64,000 bases of DNA from Choristoneura fumiferana (GCF_025370935.1 NC_133473.1:8449597-8513596), one strand, 5' to 3'; shown: positions 1 to 10,871, counted from the stretch's first letter. The notes: generated by a model from the sequence alone, not told the origin. Translations and numbers: made by a program.

Positions 1-80
1 TTATATTCAGCGTTCTTTATTCTGCCAGTTAAAAAGGCGGGGCTGTCACGATGACAGACCGCGTCACAGATACTACAACA
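1..80 (-). repeat. 3' LTR of the mag-like element (partial)
   Basis: The first 80 bases repeat 4097-4178 almost exactly, with two short length differences in homopolymers. The copy ends with CA on the plus strand, next to a polypyrimidine run. The first seven bases of the LTR lie outside the window, so the target-site duplication cannot be checked. Confidence 0.9.
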
Positions 81-92
81 TCTCTCCTTTTT
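81..92 (-). other. Polypurine tract
   Basis: Directly inside the left LTR the plus strand reads TCTCTCCTTTTT, which is a purine run on the element strand. This is the expected position of the plus-strand primer for reverse transcription. Confidence 0.7.
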
Positions 93-149
93 ACATTAAA
101 TATAAATGAAAACTTAAATCTACTTAAGTATAAATGACAAATTTGAATT

Positions 150-383
150 TTAGTCACATACATAGTCATTAAGATAATTGGGTCTCTTTACAAGCCTTCT
201 GGATTCCCTACCTTCTGTACTGGTATCACTCTGTCGTTCATTATCCTCAGTCTGAGTTAATTGCTCTGGTGAATCCAGAAAACTTGTGGGAGTTACATGT
301 ACTTCTTCCTGAACAGGGTAATCAATATCCCCTAAGTTCGCATGAGGGGCTAACACCAAATGCCCACGATTTCGTCTAAACAA
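150..383 (-). pseudogene. C-terminal tail of the mag-like pol polyprotein
   Basis: A 77-codon frame ending in a basic stretch followed by RPNYLNDYVCD and a stop. This resembles the Arg/Pro-rich end, shortly before the stop, seen in many Ty3/gypsy integrases. It is out of frame with the integrase core, which is separated from it by a frameshift between 383 and 547, so the integrase is interrupted before its C-terminal domain. The gap sequence still looks like degraded coding DNA. Confidence 0.6.
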
Positions 384-546
384 GCCTTTGCCCGTTTTTA
401 GAATAAATGAACGAGGTTCTGTACATTTTTTTTCTATTACACCATATGTTTTAAATCAATTATCCACACTCTATCATTAACATTCAATTCTGGCAAGTTC
501 GAAACTCTATGTCTCTTATATATAGTATTGTGCATCTTTGTTCTTT

Positions 547-2004
547 TTATTTTCTTACATATTTATACTTTTCTCCTATATCAATAGTCTTATTTAATTT
601 GCTAGACAATATAGGCAAATTATCACGAAGTTTCCTACCAAACATCAACTCAGCTGGGCTGTAGCCGCATTCAACAGGTGTATTTCTGTATATCAATAGA
701 GCAAGATGTATATCATCATTTTTACTTAACAGAGCTTTGGCTATCTTGACCGCAGATTCAGCTTGGCCATTACTTTGGGCATAATAAGGGCTACTAGTAA
801 TCAACTTAAACCCATACTCTTTAGCAAATAAATTGAACTTAGACTTGAACTGAGTGCCACAATCAGTGCGTACTACTTCTGGGATACCATACCTAGCAAA
901 TGTTTCTTTACATTTAGTGATCACACTATCTTCTGTCAGGTCTTTTAGTTTAAATATTTCTAAAAATCTAGAGTAGTAATCAACTATTACTATGTACCAG
1001 TCATTGTTAAATTTAAAAAGATCCATTCCAATTTTTTGCCATGCCCTATCTGGAATTTTATCTACAACCATGCCTTCTTTATGATTTACACGCATTTCTA
1101 TACATTTTGGACAATTCCTTACCATTTCCTCAATTTGTTTTGATAATCCCATCCACCACACTGATTGCTTAGCCCGCTCTCTACATTTTGTGATGCCTAA
1201 ATGGCCCTCATGAATCTTTTGTAATATTTCTCTTTGTAAGGTATTTGGAACTACTATTCTTGAGTTGTACAAAAGCAAGTTTTCTTCTACAGTAAAATTA
1301 TGTCTGTACTGAAAAAATATTCTCAAGTTGTCTTCTATTTTACTCTTGTGCGGCCATCCATTTACAGTGTATTCTATTAATTTTGAATTTATTGCACTTT
1401 TCTCCTGTTCTGACTTTATTTTACACAGCATCTCATTATTGACAGAATCATTCATACTTAGATTGAATACTAAATTCAAGTACCTATTTCTCTCATTTTC
1501 ATTTGTTTTCAAAGGATTCCTAGAAAGAGCATCGGCTACTTTCAAATCTTTTCCTGGGGTGTAATTTACTTCAAAATCAAAACGCATGAGCTTAAGCCTG
1601 AATCTAAGTAACCTAGGTGTCAGGTCATCTAACGGTTTAGTTTGTAAAATTTGCAAAAGGGGCTTGTGATCAGTCTCTAAGTGTACCTTTATTCCTATCA
1701 CATAGTCTCTAAACTTTTCTATGGCCCAAACTAAAGCCAAACACTCCTTCTCGATCTGCGCATAATGTTTCTCTGTGTCAGTGAGGGTGCGGCTAGCATA
1801 CACAACTATACTCCTCTGGCCTGTTTTGTCTTCCTGCATTAATGCAGCCCCTAAGCCATATGAGCTGCTGTCAGCTGACACAATAACTTTACTACTGGGG
1901 TCAAAATGTGCTAAAGTGGGAGCTTTTAGAAGTTTATTTTTTATTTCTCTGAAAGCCAATTCTTGTGACATTCCCCAAATGAATAAATTACTTTCTCTTA
2001 ACAA
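547..2004 (-). pseudogene. RNase H and integrase region of mag-like pol
   Basis: A 485-codon frame. Residues about 20-150 are RNase H of the Ty3/gypsy type: a SADSS catalytic start, EKECLA, then TDHKPL. Residues about 265-310 form the integrase zinc-binding domain (HEGHLG, then CPKC). The catalytic DDE core follows: Asp in GMDLF, Asp in RTDCGTQF and Glu in SNGQAES. All catalytic residues that can be located are present. The frame is cut upstream from RT and downstream from the polyprotein tail by frameshifts. In an intact element this would be one part of Pol, active in virus-like particles. Confidence 0.9.
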
Positions 2005-2045
2005 AGAATGAAGGGTTCCAAATGATGTGATTTGTTAGGTATAAC

Positions 2046-2875
2046 CTACCAACAAAATTGACCATGCCTAAAAATTGTAAGAGTTCTTTTTGTTAGTAGG
2101 TGTTTTAACTCACTTATTGCCCTGATTCTTTCGGGATCAATTTCTATTCCCTTCTCATTTATTATATGGCCTAAATAGGTTATTTCTGTTACTCCGAATT
2201 TACATTTCCCTTTATTAATAGTAATCCCTTCCTTTTCCAATCTTTTAAGAACTTCCCTTAATGCACTGTCATGTTTCTCCTGAGTTCCTCATATATTAAT
2301 ATATCATCCATGTGTATAGCAACTTTTAAGTCTCTAAATAAATTATTAAATTTCATAGTGAAATATTCTGGGGCACAGTTAAGTCCAAAAGGTAATCTAT
2401 TGTAAATATATCTCCCAAATGGAGTTATTATTGTTGTAAGCTTTTTTGAATCTTCATCTAATTTGATTTGATGAAAACCTGAAGTTGCGTCAATTTTCGA
2501 GAAATATTTTGCTCCCTTAAGCTGTGCTAATGTGTTTTCAACTTTAGGTATAGGATAGATAGGTCTTTTAATATTTTGATTCACCTTTGTATAATCCCCA
2601 CATATTCTTACTTTATCATTTTTGTAGACTACTACAATGGGAAACAAAATCTGTTGTTCTTCTATAGGCTAATAATACCTAAACTCTCTAACTTATCTAA
2701 TTCTTCTTTGACTTTCGGCAGTAAAGGAATAGACATTTCTTCTTGGTGTTGCTTGTACATAGGGTTGAGGATTATCTATTAACTTTATACTGAATTTATC
2801 TTTGAACACACCTAACTCATCAAATATGTGAGGAAATTCCTTCTCAACACAGACTTTGGAACCACTTTCTATCAA
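2046..2875 (-). pseudogene. Reverse transcriptase region of mag-like pol, split into three frames
   Basis: Three frames in sequence (2693-2875, 2258-2647, 2046-2240) together cover protease-RT linker, fingers, palm and thumb. Visible RT motifs are RICGDYTKVN, FSKIDATSGFHQI, LPFGLNCAPEYF and the catalytic box HMDDILIY, followed by TYLGHIINEKGI in the last frame. The active-site box has His where most RTs have Tyr; some Ty3/gypsy lineages use His here, so this is not clearly a lesion. The frame breaks themselves are disabling unless they are sequence errors. Confidence 0.88.
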
Positions 2876-2876
2876 G

Positions 2877-3398
2877 TCATGATTTATTTTTTACATTACT
2901 ATGTGTCATAGAACAAATTGATATCATGTTCATGCTTTCAATAGCTGGCCGCCCCAGTATAGCACTTTTTAAGCCTTTTATAATATAAACTTTGCCATAA
3001 TACACTTTATCTTTATAAACTAACCTTAATGTAGCTGTACCTTTCACATGTAATGGTTTACCATCTGGACCCTTTACGCTGTCCTCACATCTTGTCACCT
3101 GGAGACGGCTGATACAATCCGGTATTGCAGTTATGTCGGCACCTGTGTCTATCAAAAAGTTTAGCTTATCAATATATGTGTCTCTACTGAAAACATCCAC
3201 TTTAATCACATACTTTTGTGACATCTCACATGAGCCCACCTTAAAAACAGCTGCAGCCTCTTGTAGATCCTCTTCCATTCTTTTCATGTACTTGGCACGA
3301 CACAGACTTGCAAAATGTCCTATACGCCCGCAGTTGAAACATTTTACTTTTAATGCTGGACACTGATCTTTTGGATGACGACCGCCACACAAAACCAA
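2877..3398 (-). pseudogene. Zinc knuckle and aspartic protease region of mag-like gag-pol
   Basis: The 173-codon frame starts with the end of one zinc knuckle (CGGRHPKDQC), then a second knuckle CFNCGRIGHFASLC. About 90 residues in comes the retropepsin active site FLIDTGADITAIP, and later ILGRPAIESM, the usual second half of the protease fold. In mag-type elements the first knuckle is CX2CX3HX4C and the second CX2CX4HX4C, which matches here. The first knuckle is split by a frameshift near 3380. Confidence 0.88.
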
Positions 3399-4025
3399 CA
3401 GCTTTGTTTTCCTTGCTTGTTCTCCTTTATTCTAATTTTGTTGATAGTTTCCTCTGCAGTGCTATGTTTCATTAATGTTTCATTTTCTTTCTGTTGTGCC
3501 TCTGCTTGCTTAGCTATCAATATAGCATCTTTGAGCTGTAGATCTTCTTTCAACTGTAATCTCTCACTGGTCCTCTTATCTTTCAGCCCAATCACTATTC
3601 TGTCACGAATGAGCTCTTCTTTTTCAACCCATAGTCGCAAGTTTCGCTAAGCTTATATAAATCAGTTAAAAGTCTTCGAACGGTTCTTCCGCTTGCTGGC
3701 TTCTTGAATTGAATTTGAATCTCTCAAAAATCACGTTTCTTTTGGGCAGAAAATAATTATCAAATGCCGCCAGTGTTTTTTCATAGTTTAGATTTTTCTC
3801 GAACTGCAAAACTATGTCCTCGGCACGATCACCCATGTGGTAAATTAAACAGTTTAATTGATCCTCATCATTTTTCTTATTCGTGCCACTAAGGCTCATG
3901 TACCTTACGAACCTTTTCTTCCAAACAGCCCACTGTGCTGGGTTAAAAGAAAACTTCTCTGGCGCCGCCACGCTGCCACCCGTGCCACCGGTTGCACCGG
4001 TTGCATCAATCTTTTCTTCACCCAT
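3350..4025 (-). pseudogene. gag of mag-like element, frameshifted
   Basis: The start codon at 4025 follows the primer-binding site by about 50 bases. The first frame (3666-4025) has a Gly/Thr/Ala-rich N-terminus and then a capsid-like stretch with WAVWKKRFVRY, typical of mag-like Gag proteins. A frameshift near 3650 moves the reading to a second frame (3350-3640) with an amphipathic, lysine-rich segment (KDAILIAKQAEAQQ) leading into the zinc knuckles. Gag would form the particle shell; this copy cannot make it intact. Confidence 0.8.
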
Positions 4026-4072
4026 TTTAATGTTTTATCGCGAATATCTCTTTTAAATCTCCCTTATTGGTT

Positions 4073-4089
4073 TTTTACCGCTGCCACCA
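4073..4089 (-). other. Primer-binding site
   Basis: Immediately inside the right LTR the element strand reads TGGTGGCAGCGGT. The LTR ends in CA and is followed by TGG, the complement of a tRNA CCA 3' end. The priming tRNA was not identified. Confidence 0.6.
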
Positions 4090-4178
4090 TGTTAGATTAT
4101 ATTCAGCGTTCTTTATTCTGCCAGTTTAAAAAGGCGGGGGCTGTCACGATGACAGACCGCGTCACAGATACTACAACA
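4090..4178 (-). repeat. 5' LTR of the mag-like element
   Basis: The copy starts TGTTAGATTATATTC and ends CTACAACA on the plus strand, giving TG...CA ends and a length of 89 bp. It matches 1-80. Very short LTRs are a hallmark of mag elements. Confidence 0.88.
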
Positions 4179-4852
4179 ACATTTAAACATCATTTAAACA
4201 GCACAGATTTAATTCATCGAATGCTCAGAACTTTTTACCGTTATTGTCAGATATGGCGTTCCCCAGACATATCGTGACAGTTGATAACCCATCAAATAAT
4301 GGGTTTCAGGAAATATTTAATTATGAACAACTTCTGATAAAACTGAGTGAGAAGGGTGAGGAATATAAATAGAGACAAAAGAATGTTGAAAAATATTTGC
4401 AGCCACAATAAACAGGTTACTGGAATGAGCAGGTATTTGAATATTAACAAAGGATAATTTTTAATGATCAGAGCTGCCCCGTCCAGCCATCATACTCTGT
4501 CATCACGTAAAGTAAATATACCAGATAAATTAAACGACGACTGAGCTTTAACCATTGTTTCAGCGATTGCAAATACAATGGGTTATATTTTTTTGGCAAA
4601 AGTATGTAAGTTCAGATTTTTTGTTAATAATACTACGCGCGTTCCACTGGATGGCCGTATACATTTTTGAATTTTTTTATTTAAATGTTGCAAAGGTTTC
4701 AACTTTTGTAGCGACGTTGGACGGTAATTTCTACACTAAGAAGCATAATAAGTGTGCTTAGTATGAGTCTAAACATTGGTTGTTCGACTGGGCTTCATTA
4801 TAGAAAGATCTATCAGAGTTAGTAACATTAGATAAGAGGGTATCCTCTCGAG
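4179..4852. other. Intergenic, no recognised gene
   Basis: AT-rich sequence to the right of the retrotransposon. One stretch (about 4240-4480, plus) has a broken frame with sparse stops, which could be an old transposon relic, but no motif is recognisable. Confidence 0.4.
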
Positions 4853-5640
4853 CTACTTTTCGTTGATGTAGTCATTCGAATAACGAAGAGACAACCATTT
4901 TTGCGGCGGGAATATTGAAGTATTGATTAAAGCTTGGTGCGCTTTTTTATCATAACCCTCAGAGAGAAGAGGACGAGGCTTGCGGGTCACTGTAATAGTT
5001 TTCCTATATGATTGGGTATTTGGCGCGGGAGCCCCTTGTCGCATCTGCAAATGAACGTTTGACTGTTGGGAATCTTTGAGAAGCCTCTCCATAAGAAATA
5101 GAATTTCTGTCATAGTTAGTTTAATTTTTGTTGGCGCTCAAACTCTGGCATACTTTATCCGTGGCAGAATGAGGACCAGACAGTGAAGACATGAAACATG
5201 TTCAACCTTGCATTCCCGGCTTACATGAGGTTGAGACACCTTGAGCATCGAGGCGGAGATCTAACTGCGTTTGTACGTGACCAAATCGACAGCATTGGTA
5301 ACATTGTATGACCGGGTAATTGTACAGTTGCGTTTTCAAAAGAGTTGTGAAACAGAAAAACACGACTCGGCAGTTTTTGACCATCATAGTGAGAGCCACT
5401 GTTTCCGTTGGCAGCCACTCTACTACATCATCTACTTTCTTTTTGCATTAAGTCGTCTCGTGAAAACCTACCAAAATCCTGCGGGGGTAATTATATTGCG
5501 GCTAACTCCTCGTTGCTGAGATCCTTCGGGACCCCACGGACGATACACATTTTGCTAACATTGTAGGTGGGCACGAATGCTGTGTAATTGGAATTTATTA
5601 TACATTCGTTATTTATAAACGCATTAGCAGCGGGACGCAG
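4853..5640 (-). mobile_element. ORF1 (gag-like) fragment of a non-LTR retrotransposon
   Basis: Read on the minus strand from 5640: first a segment with IVRGVPKDLSNEEL-like wording typical of the RRM-like part of LINE ORF1 proteins, then a CCHC-type knuckle start (CYQCCRFGHVQTQ) around 5310-5350, then a C-terminal frame (4853-5113) with KPRPLLSEGYDKKAHQALI. This order matches ORF1 of jockey- or CR1-like LINEs. Frameshifts and stops break all parts, so it is a decayed fragment. The clade is not decided. Confidence 0.65.
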
Positions 5641-5888
5641 AATCAAATTCGATGGCAAGTCTGTTACGTCCTACTTCTTTATCCGCCTTGCTTAATATGC
5701 CCAATTCTCTGAGAAAACATAAATTGGCCAAATTTCACTGGGTAAGGAAGGAGCCCGAACCAGGTGATGATTCTTTTTGAGCGACGTGCACAATAACGGA
5801 CCTAAGTCACGGTTGGATAACATTGCCTCGTAACAGGCGGAGCCGAGGTGTACGATCAATTTTCGTTATTTTTCTAGTGTCATTGTCT

Positions 5889-5950
5889 AGTGTGTGTGTG
5901 TGTGTGTAGTGTGGTGTGTGTTGTGTGTGTGTGTAGTGTTGTTGTCTAGT
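5889..5950. repeat. Imperfect GT microsatellite
   Basis: About 60 bases of TG repeats interrupted by TAG and TTG units. Confidence 0.9.
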
Positions 5951-6417
5951 GTGTTGTTTAACCAACGGTCTTTTCTTAGGTTTAACTTTAATGAACTCAC
6001 CAGAAATTTCTTCATCATTCTCGAGAAAGGAAGATTGTGTTTGCTGACCAATGGAAGGCTATTAGGGATTCTAATTCCATATCAGTACCCTCAATTCAGA
6101 TTCGGACTGAGCCCCCGGAACATTGGAGCATGACGGGTCCGAATTACCCGCCATTACGTCCGTCCCCTGTACATTATATATTTGAAACAACGTATCACCT
6201 GAATTATATCTACAGAGATACTAAACAGATATTACAAAACAGAATTAAGATTACTAAAAGCCACCTCCAGAAATTATAAAATGGATAAATCCTACCAGAA
6301 AGGAAATGACGTGTTACCCTTCCCGCGCTCGAGATGTCAATCCTATCGATGTTTTCAGACCTGATAATGATAATGACTGATTGACTGACAGCACAGACAG
6401 TCAGGCAAAATTTGACC
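5951..6417. other. Intergenic, no recognised gene
   Basis: Short open frames only, with no recognisable protein motif on either strand. Confidence 0.4.
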
Positions 6418-6881
6418 CAGTGTTGCCACCTGCCCAAAGGAAAAGTCGCTAAGCATACGGTAATAAGTAGCTAGTTTCGCAAAATACTCTGTTATAAGTA
6501 AATAAATAAATAATAGTGGCTAAACAAAAAAAGGCAACATGGAATATAAGTCTTTAATTTTATATTTCTTTCTCTTACATTATTATTTACGGAAAAATGT
6601 TTTCAAAATCGATGTCATCTTGTGATGTTGAGGGTCTGATTCTTTTTTTTTTCGGGTTTCTTAGTTTTTCCTACTTATTTCTTGAGGATATTCTCAGGAA
6701 TTAAGTAGGTAGCGCACGGAAGTATGTTTTACGTTACAAATTAAATTGATTGAAACAGTGGTAAGTAACTTACTTCTAAGTAGCTAGAAAGTGTGGCTTA
6801 AAATTTGGCCGCAAATTTTTTTTTGTAGCTTTTTCGTAAATGTGGCTAGATCTAGCTAAATTGGCTAAAGTGGCAGCACTG
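6418..6881. mobile_element. hAT-like MITE
   Basis: A 464-bp non-coding element starting CAGTGTTGCCAC and ending GTGGCAGCACTG, an inverted terminal pair with the CAGNG start usual for hAT elements. The flanks ATTTGACC (left) and ATTGACC (right) look like an 8-bp target-site duplication that lost one T. There is no transposase inside. Confidence 0.65.
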
Positions 6882-7394
6882 ATTGACCTGCCTGAGCCTA
6901 ACAAAAAAAGTGTTAGATGACAGGCAAGACAGACAAAGGTTTTAAGCCTATACAGCAGGAAGTCGGATTAATGTAATGACTATTTTACAATATATGTAAC
7001 ATCATAGTTATTTTGTAATTAAGAGTTATATTATATCATATCATAGCAGACTAACTAACTAAGACTAAGAAGTCTTAGTTAACTAGAATGTTCTAGTTGT
7101 GTTCTGTCAGCTCCTCATTCCTCCCGTAAATTCTGTATATTTATATCTTAACAGTGAAGAGTATTTACAGCTACTTGAGTGTAATAAAAGAAAAATAATA
7201 CGAGTTTCCATCTAAATTCTTTATTTTCTGAAACTATCATGTTGCTTTGGTGTATAGGAAGTTGTTTACTGCACCAACCAATTTAAGGCATGAAAGGAAA
7301 AAAAACCATTGATCAACACAAGCTCTCACAGATTAATGGCAACTGGTCTATACAATTTGTTTGTCACACATCCCAATGACAACTTTTTTTTATC
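6882..7394. other. Intergenic, no recognised gene
   Basis: AT-rich, with short repeats of CTAACTAAGACTAAG type near 7050; nothing coding recognised. Confidence 0.4.
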
Positions 7395-7593
7395 GAAAAT
7401 ACAAACTGAAACATTGATGCACAGAAAAACCAGAAAAAGAGCCCAGCGCTGGGAATCGGACCCAGGTCCTCGGCATTCCGTGCCGCGTGCTATACCGCTA
7501 CACCACCACTGGACACAGGACCTGGGTTCGGTTCCCAGCGCTGGTCTCTTTTTCTGGTTTTTCTGTGCATCAATGTTTCAGTTTGTATTTTTG
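7395..7593. repeat. tRNA-derived SINE in a head-to-head hairpin
   Basis: The two halves are inverted copies of each other (about 7396-7495 and 7510-7592). On the minus strand the left half carries an A-box-like GGTGTAGCGGTATAGC and a B box GGGTCCGATTCCCAGC. The right half has GGGTTCGGTTCCCAGC on the plus strand, then CTCTTTTTCTGGTTTTTC. Such boxes mark a pol III promoter from a tRNA. Acceptor-stem pairing is not convincing, so this is a SINE rather than a tRNA gene. The same B-box region recurs near 25,495. Confidence 0.7.
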
Positions 7594-7832
7594 ATATGGG
7601 TTTTACGGGATGACCGTAAAAGTAACAAAATTTTTAGTTGAAATAAAAAATACGAATACTGTAGGGGTGTGCCCCTACTTAAAGGGTAGAGTCATTAAAA
7701 AAACGTAATAGTTCGAAACAAATCAATATACTATTAAAATTAAATTCTATTAATGAATAATGGCCTATCACTACATTTGAACCAACAACTATTAAAATTA
7801 CACTGTACACATAAAGCAAGCAGTTCCAGATT

Positions 7833-9190
7833 TTATTCAAGTGCCTCATTTTCAACATCATTTCGTTTTGATTCAAGTTCCTTCAATTGATTTTCAAAAT
7901 ATTGTTTTCTATGCACCAGAGCTATACGGGGTTGTCTCAGGAAAAAGTTTTCATTACCAAGTTTACTGTACTTCTTTTCTCCTTCTTTACCCATCAGTTC
8001 TCTTAATGCTTGATTTCTCTGTAGTATTTTGTTGTAGAATGTAGCTCCTGCTTTGATGTATTCTGGGCCAGATCACAAAGTGTTTCTATCAACTTCTGTC
8101 TCATAGTAAACTTCTTTGTCTATGTCCTTTAAAAGAAAGTATGTGCCAAGGCCGAAGAGACCAGCAATTGAATAAAGGATACCTCTCACAGCTGCAGGCG
8201 CTGCATACAGATTTAACCTTCTGTTTAAATATTGAGTTACATTGTACACAAAAAATATGCAATAAAGGGATATGTACTTTCAAATTGGACTTTATTGTTT
8301 GGGTCATCAATATCTCTCTGCATATCGCAAACTGTTGCACATCCTCAGGCAAAATGAGAGCATTTGCTAATTTCTGACCCGTTTCAGATGTCCAATCAAT
8401 ATTATTCTGATTTACCTGCAAAGAAACAGATGCTTTTTCATTTTTATACTATTTTTTTTTTAATATTAATAAAGTATTTTTATATAAATTTGAATACTGA
8501 AACAAAGATTTCTCTCACAGTGATGTACAGTCACAGACTTAGTCCAATAGGGGTATGAAACCTAGTACAAATATATTGTTTAAAATAATTAAGTTGGGTA
8601 CTCACTTTTATATCCATATTTTCCAAATAAGACACTGATTTGTATGTAAAATTAACAGGTATTCCTACAGCTACACCATATTTTGAATTACAGCTGCCTG
8701 TTAAAAGAGATTTAATGTGGTAAACAGAAAAACGTTTGAATATAGACATAGGATTGTAATTGAATATTTCAATAATATTTAAAACAATTAAATAACATGA
8801 ATTAAAATTTTAAAAAATATATATTTACCAGCATGGAATAAATCAAATCCAAAGACAGTAAATGGTGAAACTAGTTTCCGATGCACATCCGAAATATTGA
8901 GAATATCAAGGCATTTCTTATATCTATCATTGAGTTCTTTAGGGAATTCATCAGGTCGACCATCTCTAAAATTAAAAATAGTTTTATCATAATGTTAACA
9001 AGGAAAATGAATTTGTTCTTTAGAATTAGTTTATTAACGAACTTGCAAAGATACGTACGTATAATTATGTACAAATTCTGTATTTGTTCAGCAAAAAAGT
9101 GTGAGGTAAGAATTTTGCAGCAGTCAGAGCCAAACTTGTACCGGTAACAACGGCAAAGGAGAATCGGCGCCCTTGTCGGTTAACAACCAT
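7833..9190 (-). CDS. TMEM177: TMEM177-like mitochondrial membrane protein gene, five exons, with frame lesions
   Basis: Minus-strand exons at 9059-9190, 8829-8965, 8606-8697, 8291-8415 and 7833-8220. Exons 2-4 join in frame with good splice sites (for example GTAAAT and GTGAGT donors). The deduced protein has an N-terminal hydrophobic segment (VVTGTSLALTAA), then GRPDEFPKEL, VAVGIPVNFTY, NIDWTSETGQ, a second hydrophobic segment (ILYSIAGLFGLGTYFLL) and GPEYIKAG. That order matches TMEM177, an inner-membrane protein linked to cytochrome c oxidase (COX2) assembly. Odd points: exon 1 needs a one-base frame change near 9080; an in-frame TGA lies at 8073-8075, though a shifted frame locally reads KLIETLCDL, so two nearby compensating indels are likely; the exon 4 donor is GTCCAA, which is weak. 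It is either a recent pseudogene or a gene with sequence errors. Confidence 0.72.
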
Positions 9191-9295
9191 CCTATCGGTT
9201 TTTTTGCAACCATCACGCGGAATTAGAATACAGGATTTATAAACTGGTAGCTCAGCTAAAACTACACGGAAAGATTAGCAATATTTCTTTCAAAT

Positions 9296-9297
<2 letters not shown>

Positions 9298-9331
<34 letters not shown>

Positions 9332-9775
9332 GCAATATACAAGTTCGGATAGAACGACGATTGTGCCAATGTCAAAGTGAGGAAACGGAGCGGAATTTAA
9401 TCAAAAAATATTACGGAATTTTGATAGGAAAGTTTAGGATCAGATCGGGTTGGACGGAATAGTTATACGTGAATACAAATTATAATGAGAGGCAGCATAT
9501 TTATATTTTATATCATTAGAAACAATGTATGAAGCAATGGAGGCATAGATACATGGGTTATTAGATGAAAGTAAGCAGGGAACGGATGTTGGTAATGGAA
9601 TACTTGTGATATAATACTGTTTATAAAAGTAACACGGTCATAAAGTGGACAAGATAAAATTATGTGGTTCAGATCACCTACCTCCGAACCACACTCACAA
9701 GCAGGGCTATCTATGATATTAATCTTCGCCAGGTGTTCCGGCGTGCAGACATGACCTAACGCATTCTTATTAAAA
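9298..9775 (-). mobile_element. 3' end of a jockey-type LINE with poly(A) tail
   Basis: The 31-base T run at 9298-9328 is a poly(A) tail on the minus strand. Upstream, 9590-9760 encodes the C-terminus of a LINE ORF2: LGHVCTPEHL, then the zinc-finger-like CECGSEVGDLNHIILSCP, usual for the end of jockey and related elements. Stops and frameshifts break the frame further upstream. The intact tail suggests insertion by target-primed reverse transcription, truncated at its 5' side. Confidence 0.75.
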
Positions 9776-9973
9776 CACTAGTACTTCTTTTGCAAAATTT
9801 ATACTTAAAAAAACCAGGGTTTATTAGGAATGGAGGCTGTATGCGGCTGTAAGTTTTACCTTTCAGGATACAACTTTGAGACCAACACTCTTGCCAGGAA
9901 TGTTGGAGATATGATCGCGGAAGATTGATTAGGTCATGAGTATAATTTTTGTACGGGAACATATCTCCGTCTT

Positions 9974-10437
9974 CAATTGGCCTAAGTAAAGTTTTTTAAA
10001 GAGGTGCTAAATATATTTTTTCTTCGATAGTCGACGTCTTAATAATCGAGAAACTGCAGCTCTTTTATTTTTATTTCCTCTTTTAATTAGAAATATTTTT
10101 TAAGTGGTCGATATGACGTTTGTGAGATTGAAATGGCAGAACCGTTGAGGGCTCAGTACTTAGTAGAAACAGTAAAAAAAAGCGAAGTCAACTGTCACTG
10201 CTGTCACTGTCAAGTAGAATCTAACCTAAAACCGTTTATTTACTTTGCGATTTGTGCCATCAATGGTTTTTTGGATAATTTTTAAAGACCTCTCAGTACT
10301 TTAAAATTTGCCGCATTTCTTTACGACCTTTGCATGATAATTGGACCACGATTGTATAGTTTCGACGACTATTTCGGCTCTGCTTCTTCGACAACGCTAT
10401 CTTGTATTCTCGACGACACTTGGCTTGACTTTTGGAC
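9974..10437 (+). repeat. Left arm of a 0.47-kb inverted repeat
   Basis: About 464 bases are the reverse complement of 13237-13714 with moderate divergence (substitutions and small indels). The outer end starts near CAATTGGCC, the inner end stops near TTTGGACC. The 2.8 kb between the arms contain Helitron ends and an assembly gap. Nothing like transposon terminal dinucleotides was recognised at the ends. Confidence 0.8.
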
Positions 10438-10483
10438 CATATTTTCTATTTTAGCGGCTCACCTTTCAATACGAAATGAGTGA
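10334..10483 (+). CDS. Short ORF in the left arm, unknown
   Basis: A 49-codon frame starting MIIGPRLYSFDDYF and containing GSASSTTLSC. The right arm has the same frame on the opposite strand (start at 13340) with a longer, acidic continuation, so the reading frame persisted in both copies despite base differences. No family was recognised. It may be host coding DNA or part of an unknown transposon; it is short and could be chance. Confidence 0.25.
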   Translation: MIIGPRLYSFDDYFGSASSTTLSCILDDTWLDFWTIFSILAAHLSIRNE

Positions 10484-10871
10484 ATTTGTGCGAGCAGATT
10501 CAAGGAACTTGCCACACATGGCTATGAGTCTAGAAATTTTGACACCAGTGATAAGTATACAATGTTGCCGAAATCAGAGGAGATAAAGCACTCTTGTCCG
10601 TAGCGGTAAAATGGATAACGAAAGACAAATTATATCAATACAGTTTCTTGTCTATTTTTTTACATTACATTTTAGGCATCAAAAGTTGAATATGTTGCCG
10701 GACCAAAGTTGTACGAGAGACAGAATAACAAAAACATATTACCTATATTGTGACCATTTACTTAGATATCAACTGACAATGTGATTGATGCGACAGGTGA
10801 TGTTGTTCAGCATTGGGCGGTAAATATATGATAGAGTAAAATTTCTGTGGTTAGTGAACATATATTAATAA

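Larger units (their letters stand above)
1..4178 (-). mobile_element. mag-like Ty3/gypsy LTR retrotransposon, defective
   Basis: A nearly full-length retrotransposon read on the minus strand. The order is 5' LTR (right end), primer-binding site, gag with two zinc knuckles, protease, reverse transcriptase, RNase H, integrase, polypurine tract and 3' LTR (left end, cut by the window edge by about 7 bases). The LTRs are only about 89 bp and the whole element about 4.2 kb, which matches the mag family first described in silk moth, known for very short LTRs and Ty3/gypsy gene order. At least four frameshifts or stops separate the reading frames (near 545, 2020-2250, 2650-2880 and 3380-3660), so this copy cannot encode a complete polyprotein. 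Family assignment rests on domain order, the zinc-knuckle spacing and LTR size; a phylogeny of the RT would confirm it. Confidence 0.88.

Noticed and set aside
2258..2300. His instead of Tyr in the RT catalytic box taken as an inactivating mutation
   Set aside because: Some Ty3/gypsy lineages naturally have His at this position, so it is not evidence of damage by itself.
7437..7512. tRNA gene
   Set aside because: A and B boxes are present but the acceptor stem does not pair and the sequence runs on into a SINE body; similar pieces recur elsewhere in the window.
8073..8075. In-frame TGA in the TMEM177-like gene read as selenocysteine
   Set aside because: TMEM177 is not a selenoprotein, Lepidoptera have largely lost selenoproteins, and local indels explain the stop better.
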